Assembly (NCBI GenBank): GCA_035326705.1
Contig: DAOLES010000003.1
Location: forward strand, 1 to 64,000
Length of the DNA stretch: 64,000 bases
DNA from: Oligoflexia bacterium
Lineage (GTDB): Bacteria; Bdellovibrionota_G; JALEGL01
Direction of reading: 5' to 3'
Made by a program: the position numbers and the translations under genes. Positions 9,197 through 17,007 of this stretch are shown one piece after another. The notes below the pieces were generated by a model that saw nothing but the letters and a program-made list of their open reading frames with translations, did no database searches and was not told where the DNA came from. How positions within the stretch are numbered: the stretch's first letter is position 1; each line of letters begins with the position of its first letter.

Positions 9197-10449
9197 ACTT
9201 TCACCCGAATCTTTCCCGTGAGAAGCTTTTGCATGAGACCTTTTTTTTGTCGTTCAATTAATTCAATTACTGCACTTAATGTAGTCACTTGCGAGTAAAT
9301 AAGGTCGATCTGATTGCCAATCATTTCTCTGATAGAATCAGACTCAGGCCATGGTACAAGTAGGTTGCCAACATCATTCGAATTCAGAGCTGGATAGTTT
9401 GAACCGACAATTAAGGAATTAACTTGCCGTTCCATCAAATGGGAAAATAAGTAGTTCAGTAAATACTTTGCATCTTGTTTGCGATGTGTTTCTAGAACCG
9501 CAAACCCAGTGGATACCACTAACGGTGTCTTGGTTGACGATATTTGCGCAAATCCTTTAAGATTCGGCCTAACCGTAGCCATTAAAATATCACCAATTTG
9601 GGCTCGGCGTCTCGCTCTTGACGGCAAAGCTGCAAAGCGCATCTTCTCCACTGGCACTGCTACGTTTCTTGACTTAACTGCAGACAAATCAACATAGTAG
9701 AACTCTTCATCCTCTGGCGTAGAAGCAGATAGAGAGCTTTTATTTATGGAACAAACATCTTTTAAACGTTTTACAGTCCAACCTTCGGGGAAGTTCCCAA
9801 GATCTGTCGCTATACGACGTGGATTTGATTTGAACTTTGCAGAGTATAGTTGATAGGATGTGGCCCTGGCCAGGTAGCTTAATTGTATTTTTAATTTTTC
9901 CAATAACTCAATCGCTCGGTCCCAGCAGGAGAGAATTTCGGCGATTTTCTTTTGTTCGGCGAGAGGGGGAAGAGGAACATGTAATTTCCTCTGAGTCGTT
10001 ATTGGCACTTGATTCCTGGTACTCTGACCCATAATTCTTTCGTACTGCCTCGAAAACAATGACGACCCCAACGCGTGCTTCAAATACCGATTATCAAGCT
10101 TGTTCGGATTGCAACGGTAATAGGTTAGCGTCGTACTCAATACAACTTGCTCCTCATCTGTTCGGAGCAAAGCCACGGGGCCAACAGTCGCGTTATGAGC
10201 AAAGAGCACATCTCCATCTTTCGCAAAACCCTTTTGAAGCTTACCGGCTCGTTCAGGGGTTAAATACTTGGCCTGTGTCCAGTCAACCTGGCCTGAGATG
10301 ATCGCATTGGCTGTCAGATAGGGAACACCTGCCTCAACAAATTCGCTGGCCCTTGGATAGAGAGCGCCATGATTGCCATCCATGTGATGCAGCAGGTAGC
10401 CATCCTTCAACATTTCACCTACTGACAAGGTATCCCAACTGCTGCTCAA
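9193..10449 (-). CDS. hsdS: Type I restriction enzyme, S (specificity) subunit
   Basis: At 418 aa this is a full-size HsdS with two target-recognition domains. The first TRD is about residues 5-155, the first conserved helical region about 155-200 (PLPPLAEQKKIAEILSCWDR), the second TRD about 215-370, and the C-terminal helix about 370-410 (ending in QKKGLMQKLLTGKIRV). It decides the bipartite target sequence of the methylase and restriction complex. The target itself cannot be read from sequence. It overlaps hsdM by 4 bp (10446-10449) and hsdR by 4 bp. Confidence 0.93.
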   Translation of the reverse strand: MSSSWDTLSVGEMLKDGYLLHHMDGNHGALYPRASEFVEAGVPYLTANAIISGQVDWTQAKYLTPERAGKLQKGFAKDGDVLFAHNATVGPVALLRTDEEQVVLSTTLTYYRCNPNKLDNRYLKHALGSSLFSRQYERIMGQSTRNQVPITTQRKLHVPLPPLAEQKKIAEILSCWDRAIELLEKLKIQLSYLARATSYQLYSAKFKSNPRRIATDLGNFPEGWTVKRLKDVCSINKSSLSASTPEDEEFYYVDLSAVKSRNVAVPVEKMRFAALPSRARRRAQIGDILMATVRPNLKGFAQISSTKTPLVVSTGFAVLETHRKQDAKYLLNYLFSHLMERQVNSLIVGSNYPALNSNDVGNLLVPWPESDSIREMIGNQIDLIYSQVTTLSAVIELIERQKKGLMQKLLTGKIRVKV

Positions 10450-11948
10450 ATCCCCAACTCCTTGAGATACTTCTTCATTTGAGATCTAACTTCCGCAAGC
10501 TCCTCTTCAATTTTCTCGATTTCTCCTTGCACAGCCTTAATATCGATCTCTTCTTCCTCTTCAAAGGTGTCAACATACCTTGGAATATTTAGGTTGAAGT
10601 CATTCCGCTCAATTTCATCTAGAGAAGCGACGTGCGCATACTTATCAAGATCTTTTCGATCTTTGTATGTGTTAACAATTTTCTCAATATGCTTTTCGGT
10701 CAGTTGGTTTTGTTTGGTGCCCTCTTCAAACTCTCGACTGGCATCGATAAAGATAACGTCTTCTGTTTTTTTACCTTTTTTAAACAGAAGAATGGCTGCA
10801 GGAATGCCCGTCCCAAAAAACAACTTAGAAGGCAAACCAATCACCGCATCCAAAAGATTTTCTTTGATCAACTGTTCACGAATTCTGCCTTCGGAGGACC
10901 CTCGAAACAAAACACCGTGAGGCACTATCACACCGACTCTGCCATGCTCGTTGATGCTCTCCACCATATGCGTGATAAACGCATAATCACCCTTGCTTTT
11001 GGGCGGCACCCCTCGATGAAAGCGTTCGAAGGGGTCTTTATCTGCTATTTCGGCTCCCCACTTATCCAAAGAAAAGGGAGGATTGGCCACAACTACATCG
11101 TATTTCACCAAATGATCATCTTCAATCAGTTTGGGATTTCGAAGCGTATCTCCACGCTCCATGCGAGCACCGTCTATCCCATGAAGGAACATATTCATCT
11201 TCGAAAGCGCCCAAGTTCCCACGTTGGACTCTTGGCCGTATAAAGCAAAATCATCTGACCCAATCTCTTGCGCTACTCGAATCAGTAGAGAACCTGATCC
11301 TGCTGTAGGGTCACAAATCCGTTCACCTTTTTTAGGCTGAACCAGTTTGGCCAAAAGAATGGAAACTTCCTTGGGCGTAAAGAACTCTCCTCCTTTTTTC
11401 GCGGCACTGCTGGCAAAGTTGGAAATAAGGTATTCGTAGGTATTTCCAATGATGTCCTGACCATCCAGGTGAGAAGGCCGAAGATCCATTTGTGAACTGC
11501 CGAAGTCTTCGAGCAAATGTTTGATGCGCTGGTTTCGTTCTTTGGTAGAACCTAAGTTTACTTCGGAATTAAAGTCGATATTGCGAAACATCCCTTCCAA
11601 CTTGGCTTTGTTTGAAGGATGGTCCTCAATGTCCATCAAGGCTTTGTTGAGAATTTCACCGATGTTGGGGTCGTTTCGTCTTTCATAAACATCGTAAAAA
11701 GATGCACCTATGGGAATGATAAAACGTTCACGGGACATGAAACGTTCAATTTTACTTTCATCCCCTCCAAACTGTTCAGAATACTGCTCTTGCTTGTCTC
11801 GCCAGATGTCACTGAGGTACTTGAAAAAGAGAATAGACAAAATATAGTCTTTGTATTGCGCTGGATCAACCACGCCACGAAAGGTATCGCAGGCCTTCCA
11901 AGCTATTTTATTCACGTCTGATTGAGTTACCTTTTTATTCTCTGTCAT
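10446..11948 (-). CDS. hsdM: Type I DNA adenine methyltransferase, M subunit
   Basis: This 500-aa protein has the N-terminal HsdM helical domain (about residues 8-150), then the N6-adenine methylase core with the SAM-binding motif DPTAGSGS (213-220), upstream GEFFTPKEV, and the catalytic NPPF (289-292). A C-terminal coiled coil (about 460-495) fits contact with HsdS. It modifies host DNA at the site chosen by HsdS. It starts 4 bp after the half-size HsdS gene and overlaps hsdS by 4 bp, placing it second in the operon. Confidence 0.95.
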   Translation of the reverse strand: MTENKKVTQSDVNKIAWKACDTFRGVVDPAQYKDYILSILFFKYLSDIWRDKQEQYSEQFGGDESKIERFMSRERFIIPIGASFYDVYERRNDPNIGEILNKALMDIEDHPSNKAKLEGMFRNIDFNSEVNLGSTKERNQRIKHLLEDFGSSQMDLRPSHLDGQDIIGNTYEYLISNFASSAAKKGGEFFTPKEVSILLAKLVQPKKGERICDPTAGSGSLLIRVAQEIGSDDFALYGQESNVGTWALSKMNMFLHGIDGARMERGDTLRNPKLIEDDHLVKYDVVVANPPFSLDKWGAEIADKDPFERFHRGVPPKSKGDYAFITHMVESINEHGRVGVIVPHGVLFRGSSEGRIREQLIKENLLDAVIGLPSKLFFGTGIPAAILLFKKGKKTEDVIFIDASREFEEGTKQNQLTEKHIEKIVNTYKDRKDLDKYAHVASLDEIERNDFNLNIPRYVDTFEEEEEIDIKAVQGEIEKIEEELAEVRSQMKKYLKELGI

Positions 11949-11952
11949 ACAC

Positions 11953-12567
11953 TTAAGCCCTCATTTTACTTTGAAATGCATGATCCATTAAATCCTGCAT
12001 TTTATTTTCATATTCTCTGTTCTTTAGTTGCAAGGTTTCATTGCACTCATACAATTTTCGCAGGCGGTGTTGCTCACCTAGCTCAGGCAATACAAACTCC
12101 ACTTCATTGAGTTCGGAAATAACCAATGCTTTTAAGGCTGAGCCTCTTGATTTTGAAGCAAGCAACCTTTGACCCGATGGCGAATTCAACCAAGCCGACA
12201 TAAAGCGTGGATCGCACTGGACCATGTCTTTCTTCATATCGGCTAATATAAAATGCGATGAAATCAACACATCACCTCTAGAATAGCTTGGGCAAATCAC
12301 AGGAAAAGAATCCCTACCCTTGGCCACGAAGATGAGCCGATGTTTCTTTAGATGGTATTTTTCCAGAAGATCTTCTGAAACATCCATCACGTCATCGTCC
12401 ATTTTCTCCCAATCCCCTTCAGGTAAATGGTCTAAATCTCTCACTTTCATCAGCTTGTAGGGCTTAAGATTGTCGCCTTTTAAATTGTGCTTACGAGGTA
12501 AAAAGCCTGACGAAAACGCCATAACTTCAGACAACTTCATTTTTTCAGAATTTCCCATGTAATACAC
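11953..12567 (-). CDS. Half-size HsdS-like specificity protein (single TRD)
   Basis: This 204-aa protein looks like one half of an HsdS: one target-recognition domain (about residues 10-150; SGFLPRKHNLKGDNL, VISSHFILA-like core as DVLISSHFILAD, LVISELNEVEFVLP) followed by one conserved helix (LPELGEQHRLRKLYECNETL, ending about 200). HsdS proteins are two such halves in tandem. It is the promoter-proximal gene of the operon, ahead of hsdM. It could form a homodimeric second specificity subunit, regulate the main one, or belong to a BREX-like lineage; none is proven. Starts at GTG 12567 or ATG 12558 are both possible, with no clear ribosome site for either. Confidence 0.75.
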   Translation of the reverse strand: MYYMGNSEKMKLSEVMAFSSGFLPRKHNLKGDNLKPYKLMKVRDLDHLPEGDWEKMDDDVMDVSEDLLEKYHLKKHRLIFVAKGRDSFPVICPSYSRGDVLISSHFILADMKKDMVQCDPRFMSAWLNSPSGQRLLASKSRGSALKALVISELNEVEFVLPELGEQHRLRKLYECNETLQLKNREYENKMQDLMDHAFQSKMRA

Positions 12568-12599
12568 AGTTTACAACATTGAGCATATTTTGATCAAGC

Positions 12600-12630
12600 A
12601 TATTTGTTATTTTTTCATAAAAACAAATAT
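12600..12630. promoter_or_regulatory. 9-bp inverted repeat upstream of the defence operon
   Basis: ATATTTGTT (12600-12608) is inverted as AACAAATAT (12622-12630) around a 13-nt spacer. It lies in the 229-bp divergent gap between the half-HsdS gene and the small recombinase, about 35-65 bp upstream of the operon start. An operator controlling the restriction operon is plausible; an RNA hairpin is the alternative. Confidence 0.4.
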
Positions 12631-12675
12631 CTCAGTTTTAATCTACCTAATTTACTCATAAAACCAACAACTTAA

Positions 12676-12700
12676 TATGTTACTATATCTGTATAACACA
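12676..12700. other. 9-7-9 recombination/operator-like site 1
   Basis: TATGTTACT (12676-12684), a 7-bp spacer, then TATAACACA (12692-12700), which matches the inverse of the left arm at 6 of 9 positions. The 18 bp at 12668-12685 match 15098-15115 with one mismatch. It lies directly upstream of the -35 of the small recombinase gene. The geometry is that of tyrosine-recombinase core sites, but an operator role is equally compatible. Confidence 0.45.
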
Positions 12701-12707
12701 TTTATTA

Positions 12708-12737
12708 TTGACTTTTTGATACTTGATTTGAGATAAT
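12708..12737 (+). promoter_or_regulatory. Promoter of the small recombinase
   Basis: A sigma-70-like promoter has -35 TTGACT (12708-12713), an 18-bp spacer, and -10 GATAAT (12732-12737). It sits about 60 bp before the recombinase ATG. Confidence 0.55.
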
Positions 12738-12796
12738 GTGCATATGCAACACAGTGAATTTGAAGAAAGGACAAAAGTTCAAATTGAGGTGGCTCA

Positions 12797-13381
12797 ATGA
12801 AAGGAGCCAAGGCCATTACGCCTTTAGAGGTCGAAAAGACTCTGAATGCCTTCTCTGGGAAGTACGCCCTACGAAACAAAGCTCTATTTGTCCTAGGTAT
12901 CAAAACAGGTCTGCGAATTTCTGAAGTCCTATCTTTACGAATCCAAGACATTCATAAAGATGGCCAAATACTGGATCGAATTTACGTTCAACGCAAAAAC
13001 ACCAAAGGTAAAATCTCGGGTAGATCCATTGTACTCAATCCGCAGGCCAAAAAAGCCGTTAAAACTTGGATCAATCAGCTAAATGCTTCAAAAGAACTGG
13101 ACGAAACGGCCTATCTTTTCAGTAGCCGAAAAGGCACAAACAAATCCATTAGCGTCCAGCAAGCTTGGAACATTCTCAAAGAGGCATTTGATAAAGCAGG
13201 ACTTACAGGAAAGCTTAGCTGTCACACGCTCCGCAAAACATATGCTCAACAAATCTACATTAAGCTCAACCGAGAACTTCACCTGGTTCAAGCCGCTCTT
13301 GGACATCGCAATATCAACAGTACGATTCAATACCTGAATCTCAATCAAGATCGCATCGAGGAAGCCATACTTTCGCTATGA
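12797..13381 (+). CDS. Minimal tyrosine recombinase (catalytic domain only)
   Basis: This 194-aa protein is just the catalytic domain of a tyrosine recombinase: R40 in TGLRISE, lysines near 67-70 in the beta-hairpin, HTLRKT (H143, R146), LGHRNINSTIQYL (H170) and the nucleophile Y179. The N-terminal core-binding domain of Xer/integrase proteins is missing; the ORF starts at ATG 12797 after GAGG, and the promoter lies only 60 bp upstream, so this is a designed short form, not a truncation. Minimal recombinases of this type act at dedicated short sites; three candidate sites are at 12676, 15106 and 15250. Its stop overlaps the ATG of the next small ORF by 4 bp. Confidence 0.88.
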   Translation: MKGAKAITPLEVEKTLNAFSGKYALRNKALFVLGIKTGLRISEVLSLRIQDIHKDGQILDRIYVQRKNTKGKISGRSIVLNPQAKKAVKTWINQLNASKELDETAYLFSSRKGTNKSISVQQAWNILKEAFDKAGLTGKLSCHTLRKTYAQQIYIKLNRELHLVQAALGHRNINSTIQYLNLNQDRIEEAILSL

Positions 13382-13734
13382 TTATTTTTGCGAAAATAAA
13401 TACGGCTTTCCCATACGTTTTTTCAAAGCCAAAACGATATAGAACGTTGATATTATTGGGTTTTTCGACGCATCTTAAAAACTGCCTTTATATTTATTTC
13501 TCAAGGTTTTTAAATTTCTATTATTACCAAACAAACGGGTGCAAGCCCTCATACCAACCCTTCAAATTTTCATACGAAGATATTTGCCAGTTACCCTCCC
13601 CGAATAGCTTAAGGGGTACGGTAATACACAAACTCCAATATGGGACCCAACCCGTTCCTCAGGCACAAAGTGCAAAAATCACAAACGTAAATATTTGCAT
13701 GAATGAAACTGATTGCAGTGAGGGGGAATCATGA
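13378..13734 (+). CDS. Possible 118-aa ORF or structured non-coding segment
   Basis: Two readings exist for this 350-bp stretch. As a gene: an open frame of 118 codons overlaps the recombinase stop (ATGA at 13378) and the next gene start (ATGA at 13731) by 4 bp each, as coupled operon genes do. As RNA: it holds several potential stems, GGCTTT/AAAGCC (13404-13430), TTACC..CCCC/GGGG..GGTAA (about 13591-13624), AACGGGT/ACCCGTT (about 13534-13655, 7 bp long range) and GCAC/GTGC (about 13663-13673). The predicted protein has no recognisable domain and uses rare-looking codons (AGG, GGG), so I cannot decide. There is no Shine-Dalgarno for 13378. Confidence 0.4.
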   Translation: MIIFAKINTAFPYVFSKPKRYRTLILLGFSTHLKNCLYIYFSRFLNFYYYQTNGCKPSYQPFKFSYEDICQLPSPNSLRGTVIHKLQYGTQPVPQAQSAKITNVNICMNETDCSEGES

Positions 13735-15035
13735 GCAAAAAAGGAATCAATATCCCAAGAGATTACATTGACTGTCACCATTTTCATTACTGCTGGAAAG
13801 TAAACAAGCCGCGTTTTCAGAACCTGGTCGATGATATTATGAAAGAGTTTGTAAAAAACACAGACTTAAAAAGATACAATCGAACATGCTACAGAGCGCA
13901 TATATCACTAATATTGACAAACTTGCTTAGAACTTACAACTCGCCCTATTCCAAATATTTGGCAATCTCAAAAAACAAAAACGATTACTATAAGATCCCT
14001 AATAGATATACCAGAGGAACAATCTCTCCGAGCTACTCTGCAATTGATGAAGTATTAAATTTCTTTGAGAAGAAATCCCTGATTTCCAGGCACAAGCACT
14101 ACCACACAACGTTCGCGATGGGGAGATCATTTCGGACTCGGTATTCTTTGACGGATAAGTTAAAAAAACGTTTTTCAAAATATTTTTTATCGAGAACACA
14201 TGTTCATCGTATTGGCCAAACAGAAACAATCATCCTCAAAGATAAACCTAATGCGTACAATAAAAAGCGCCTGCTTGCCTATCGCGACACTCCTAAAATA
14301 AATGAATGGCGAAGCAATGTTGAAAACCTCAACTCCTTATTAGACCAAACAACCATCACAGATGCAGGCAACAACAAACTTCCGAATATATTTTTTAAAC
14401 GGGTATTTAATGACAACTGCTTCAACAACAAAACCAAATACTCAGGAAAATATTTTGGAGGCCGTTTCTATTGTGCAAGGGTCCAAAACCTGCCCGAGGC
14501 AGAGAGAAAGCAATTAACTATTAATGGCAACCCAGTTATTGAACTCGATTACCAAGCAATTCACATCCATTTGTTGTATCAACAAAATGGGAAAAGCTAC
14601 ACAGGAGACCCATACAGAATCACTGGAATTCCTAGCCAGCATAGAAACATGGTAAAATTTATCTTCCTCATTGCACTTAATGCGAAATCCGAAGCAAACC
14701 TATTTCAAACTGTTCATGACAAACTAAAAACATTAGACAACTACGAAAAAGATTACGCTCACCTAAGCTCAGAAGACTACAAGGCATACCTGAACTTCAT
14801 TAAAGCTCAACATTCGGCAATCAACCACTGCTTTTTCACTGGCCAAGCAAAATTTCTTCAATATCAAGACTCACATATTGCTGAAGAAATCATAAACACA
14901 TTCGTTGCAAAAGGAATTCCTATCCTTCCCGTTCACGACAGCTTTATTGTTCCCAAGAAGTACAAAACGCTATTGGAACGAACCATGAAGAAACAGTTCG
15001 CCTCATATCCTGGCAATATAGCTATTAAGCAATAA
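13731..15035 (+). CDS. Family A polymerase-like protein (palm motifs, no exonuclease)
   Basis: I do not know a named family for this 434-aa protein, but its C-terminal half follows the order of family A polymerase motifs. GGRFYCARVQNLPEAER (243-259) resembles TGR..S..NLQNIP of Pol I. IELDYQAIHIHLLY (270-283, D273) resembles motif A (DYSQIELR). R305-x3-K309 with IALNA resembles motif B. LPVHDSFIVP (399-408, H402-D403) matches motif C, close to HDSF of T7-type RNA polymerases. The N-terminal half (1-240) has no 3'-5' exonuclease motifs and contains a winged-helix-like stretch (about 100-150). It is preceded by GAGGGGG 5 nt before the ATG. Nucleotide polymerisation, template and product are all unknown. 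Confidence 0.7.
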   Translation: MSKKGINIPRDYIDCHHFHYCWKVNKPRFQNLVDDIMKEFVKNTDLKRYNRTCYRAHISLILTNLLRTYNSPYSKYLAISKNKNDYYKIPNRYTRGTISPSYSAIDEVLNFFEKKSLISRHKHYHTTFAMGRSFRTRYSLTDKLKKRFSKYFLSRTHVHRIGQTETIILKDKPNAYNKKRLLAYRDTPKINEWRSNVENLNSLLDQTTITDAGNNKLPNIFFKRVFNDNCFNNKTKYSGKYFGGRFYCARVQNLPEAERKQLTINGNPVIELDYQAIHIHLLYQQNGKSYTGDPYRITGIPSQHRNMVKFIFLIALNAKSEANLFQTVHDKLKTLDNYEKDYAHLSSEDYKAYLNFIKAQHSAINHCFFTGQAKFLQYQDSHIAEEIINTFVAKGIPILPVHDSFIVPKKYKTLLERTMKKQFASYPGNIAIKQ

Positions 15036-15105
15036 CTCTATTGGTGATGATTGATTATCGTGTGATTTTACTAAAGCATTTAATTGATATCTGACATCAA
15101 CTCAA

Positions 15106-15130
15106 TATGTTACTAATTTACAGTAACATA
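15106..15130. other. 9-7-9 recombination/operator-like site 2
   Basis: TATGTTACT (15106-15114) and AGTAACATA (15122-15130) are perfect inverted arms around a 7-bp spacer. The left part, 15098-15115, repeats 12668-12685 with one mismatch in the same orientation. It lies 71 bp after the polymerase-like gene, so sites 1 and 2 bracket the recombinase-polymerase cassette. Confidence 0.5.
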
Positions 15131-15140
15131 GATCAACTAT

Positions 15141-15166
15141 AACGGACTCGCTCCACTCCGTCCGTT
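15141..15166. other. Hairpin downstream of the polymerase-like gene
   Basis: AACGGAC (15141-15147) pairs with GTCCGTT (15160-15166) around a 12-nt loop. There is no T-run after it, so it is a weak candidate for an intrinsic terminator. Confidence 0.35.
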
Positions 15167-15223
15167 CATACTAAGTTAAATATATCTTAAATATCTGTTT
15201 TTATTTATTATTTTAGTTCAAAC

Positions 15224-15252
15224 TTGACGCATTATCTCAAATATTATATATT
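15224..15252 (+). promoter_or_regulatory. Promoter of the xis-int genes
   Basis: The -35 TTGACG (15224-15229) is followed by a 17-bp spacer and a -10 TATATT (15247-15252). The transcript would start inside inverted-repeat site 3 (15250-15274). A ribosome site AGGAG (15283-15287) precedes the ATG at 15294. Confidence 0.65.
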
Positions 15253-15274
15253 GTTATTATTATGTAGTAACAAT
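15250..15274. promoter_or_regulatory. 9-7-9 inverted-repeat site 3, overlapping the xis promoter
   Basis: ATTGTTATT (15250-15258), a 7-bp spacer and AGTAACAAT (15266-15274) form inverted arms with 8 of 9 matches. The geometry is that of sites 1 and 2, and the right arm is close to theirs (AGTAACA shared with site 2). Because it covers the end of the -10 box and the likely start point, a protein bound here would repress xis-int. Confidence 0.5.
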
Positions 15275-15293
15275 ATATTTATAGGAGCTTGAT

Positions 15294-15611
15294 ATGCATA
15301 AAAACCAAGAAAACCAAGATTTCACTGAAGAACAAATCGACTTCCTAGCAGAGCCATATGCTGAAGCATTCGAGGAATATACGGCCTGTGAACCATGGAA
15401 GATTCCAACCAAGATCACTGAGCGCTTAGAAAACTGCAAAACGAAGTTAACTGTGAAGGAATTGGCACTCCATCTGGGCGTTGCAGAAAAAACCATTCGA
15501 GACTGGGTCTACAAAGAAGCTGTGCCCGTGGTTCGAGTCGGTCGTTCTGTTCGATTCAATCCCAGGGATATCAAAAACTGGCTGGATGAAAGGACGGTGT
15601 TTCCAGCATGA
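15294..15611 (+). CDS. Excisionase-family (MerR-like HTH) DNA-binding protein
   Basis: This 105-aa protein has an excisionase-family winged helix at its C-terminus: LTVKELALHLGVAEKTIRDW, then VPVVRVGRSVRFNPRDIKNWL. The acidic N-terminal 40 residues are not recognised. Such proteins bend DNA to direct integrase toward excision or regulate the integrase operon. The ATG at 15294 has AGGAG 6 nt upstream and a strong promoter. Its stop overlaps the integrase ATG (15608-15611), so the two proteins are made together. Confidence 0.85.
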   Translation: MHKNQENQDFTEEQIDFLAEPYAEAFEEYTACEPWKIPTKITERLENCKTKLTVKELALHLGVAEKTIRDWVYKEAVPVVRVGRSVRFNPRDIKNWLDERTVFPA

Positions 15612-16825
15612 AAACCAAAAAGAAAGAGGTCGCAGTAAAAGGAAGTCCAAACATCTACAAGACCTTATACTGGTCAGAGAAAAAAAGCACTTGGGTAGAC
15701 CCAAAAAGTATCCGCTCATTAAGAGCCCTGCCCTTTAGAGCTGTCAAAAGATTAAACGTCAATGGCACGTCAAAAAAGTTTCAGAAAAAATTCAAAACCA
15801 TCGAAGAAGCTCGGCATTGGTTGCGTCAACTCACAGAGACAGATGCCATACGAAAAAAACCCAGTGAACTTTTAACATTTGAAGAACTGGTCAAAGATTG
15901 GCGGGACTATACAAAACCTCCTCGACTGGCCCTTTCGACCTATCAGTCATATGAGAAAGACATTCAACACCTGAAATATTTTAGTAAAACCAAGGTTACA
16001 GATATCAATGGTGAGAAAGTTACCGAGTGGCTACGATATGTACAGTCCGACGAATACCCTAAGAGTGAGCTACGATTTACCTTTAAGCGAGAACTCAAAG
16101 TACTGCATACCATTCTTAATTGGTATCGAGAGACCAAAAATGATTCCTATGTTGTTCCGATTACTGGAAAGCACCGAAAGAACGCTAAATTCATTAGGCG
16201 ACGTGAAAACGAGATCAAACATCTCTCCCAAAAAGAAGCTGAAGCAGCCCTGCTCGAACTAAAGGCGCAATCCAACAAAATCTATTTCTACATGGCAAGC
16301 CTCCAGCTGTTTCTGGGTCTTCGAATTGGAGAAGTCTGTGGATTGGATTGGTCATGCATCGATGACGACGGACAAGAAGTAAGGGTGACTGTAAAACAAA
16401 CATGCGCATGGGATAGCAAAACCAAGCACCCTCAACTTGTTCACAATACCAAAAATAATCGTATCCGAACTTTGGTTGCCCCTGAACGATTGGCAAATAT
16501 ACTCAGAGAACTCAAATCCAAAAGCTTGGGAACTGGATTGGTATTTCAGAAGAAGGGCCTGATGTATAAATACAATGCGATTCAAAGAGCTTATAAACGT
16601 GCGTTTAAAGCCGTTGGCGTAGAGCAGCTATCAACTCACGTATTCAGGCATACGTTTGCCACGATTTTCACAGAACAAAGTCAAGACATCCGAGCAACTC
16701 AACACTATCTCGGACATCATGACTTAAAAGTAACGCAAAGATATGCCCACTACACTGAGTCCGTTTCACGCAAAGCAAACAAGCTTTTTGGATTTGGTAA
16801 AGAGCCTACTCAAACAAGCGAATAA
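15608..16825 (+). CDS. int: Tyrosine integrase of the genomic island
   Basis: The 405-aa protein is a full tyrosine integrase. A basic N-terminal arm-binding region is at about 1-80, a core-binding SAM-like domain at about 88-185, and the catalytic domain carries R239 (LGLRIGEV), H344/R347 (HVFRHT), H370 (LGHH) and nucleophile Y379 (QRYAHY). All catalytic residues are present. Its 3' end is 252 bp from the 3' end of ssrA, the usual layout for an element that integrated into the tmRNA gene. The terminator at 16870-16895 ends the transcript. Integration at ssrA is inferred from position. Confidence 0.92.
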   Translation: MKTKKKEVAVKGSPNIYKTLYWSEKKSTWVDPKSIRSLRALPFRAVKRLNVNGTSKKFQKKFKTIEEARHWLRQLTETDAIRKKPSELLTFEELVKDWRDYTKPPRLALSTYQSYEKDIQHLKYFSKTKVTDINGEKVTEWLRYVQSDEYPKSELRFTFKRELKVLHTILNWYRETKNDSYVVPITGKHRKNAKFIRRRENEIKHLSQKEAEAALLELKAQSNKIYFYMASLQLFLGLRIGEVCGLDWSCIDDDGQEVRVTVKQTCAWDSKTKHPQLVHNTKNNRIRTLVAPERLANILRELKSKSLGTGLVFQKKGLMYKYNAIQRAYKRAFKAVGVEQLSTHVFRHTFATIFTEQSQDIRATQHYLGHHDLKVTQRYAHYTESVSRKANKLFGFGKEPTQTSE

Positions 16826-16869
16826 AATCTGTCTTCCTGTAAGACAGGAGTCAAAAGCAATCCCACAAG

Positions 16870-16895
16870 CGCCCAGTTGATCTCTGGGCGTTTTT
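16870..16895 (+). terminator. Rho-independent terminator after int
   Basis: CGCCCAG (16870-16876) and CTGGGCG (16884-16890) form a 7-bp GC-rich stem with a 7-nt loop, followed by TTTTT. Confidence 0.85.
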
Positions 16896-17007
16896 CATTC
16901 AGCTCTAATATCTTTCTCATTTCATCTCAATTCACTGAAACCCAATACAGTCGGATGAAAGTCAAACCCAATTAGAAAAGCCCATACCAACTAAGAAAAG
17001 ATATGTT

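Noticed and set aside
9193..12567. HsdS phase switching by inversion between the two specificity genes
   Set aside because: Both genes point the same way and I saw no long inverted repeats between them.
12797..15035. Retron or reverse-transcriptase system
   Set aside because: No YADD-type reverse transcriptase motif; the polymerase motifs are family A-like.
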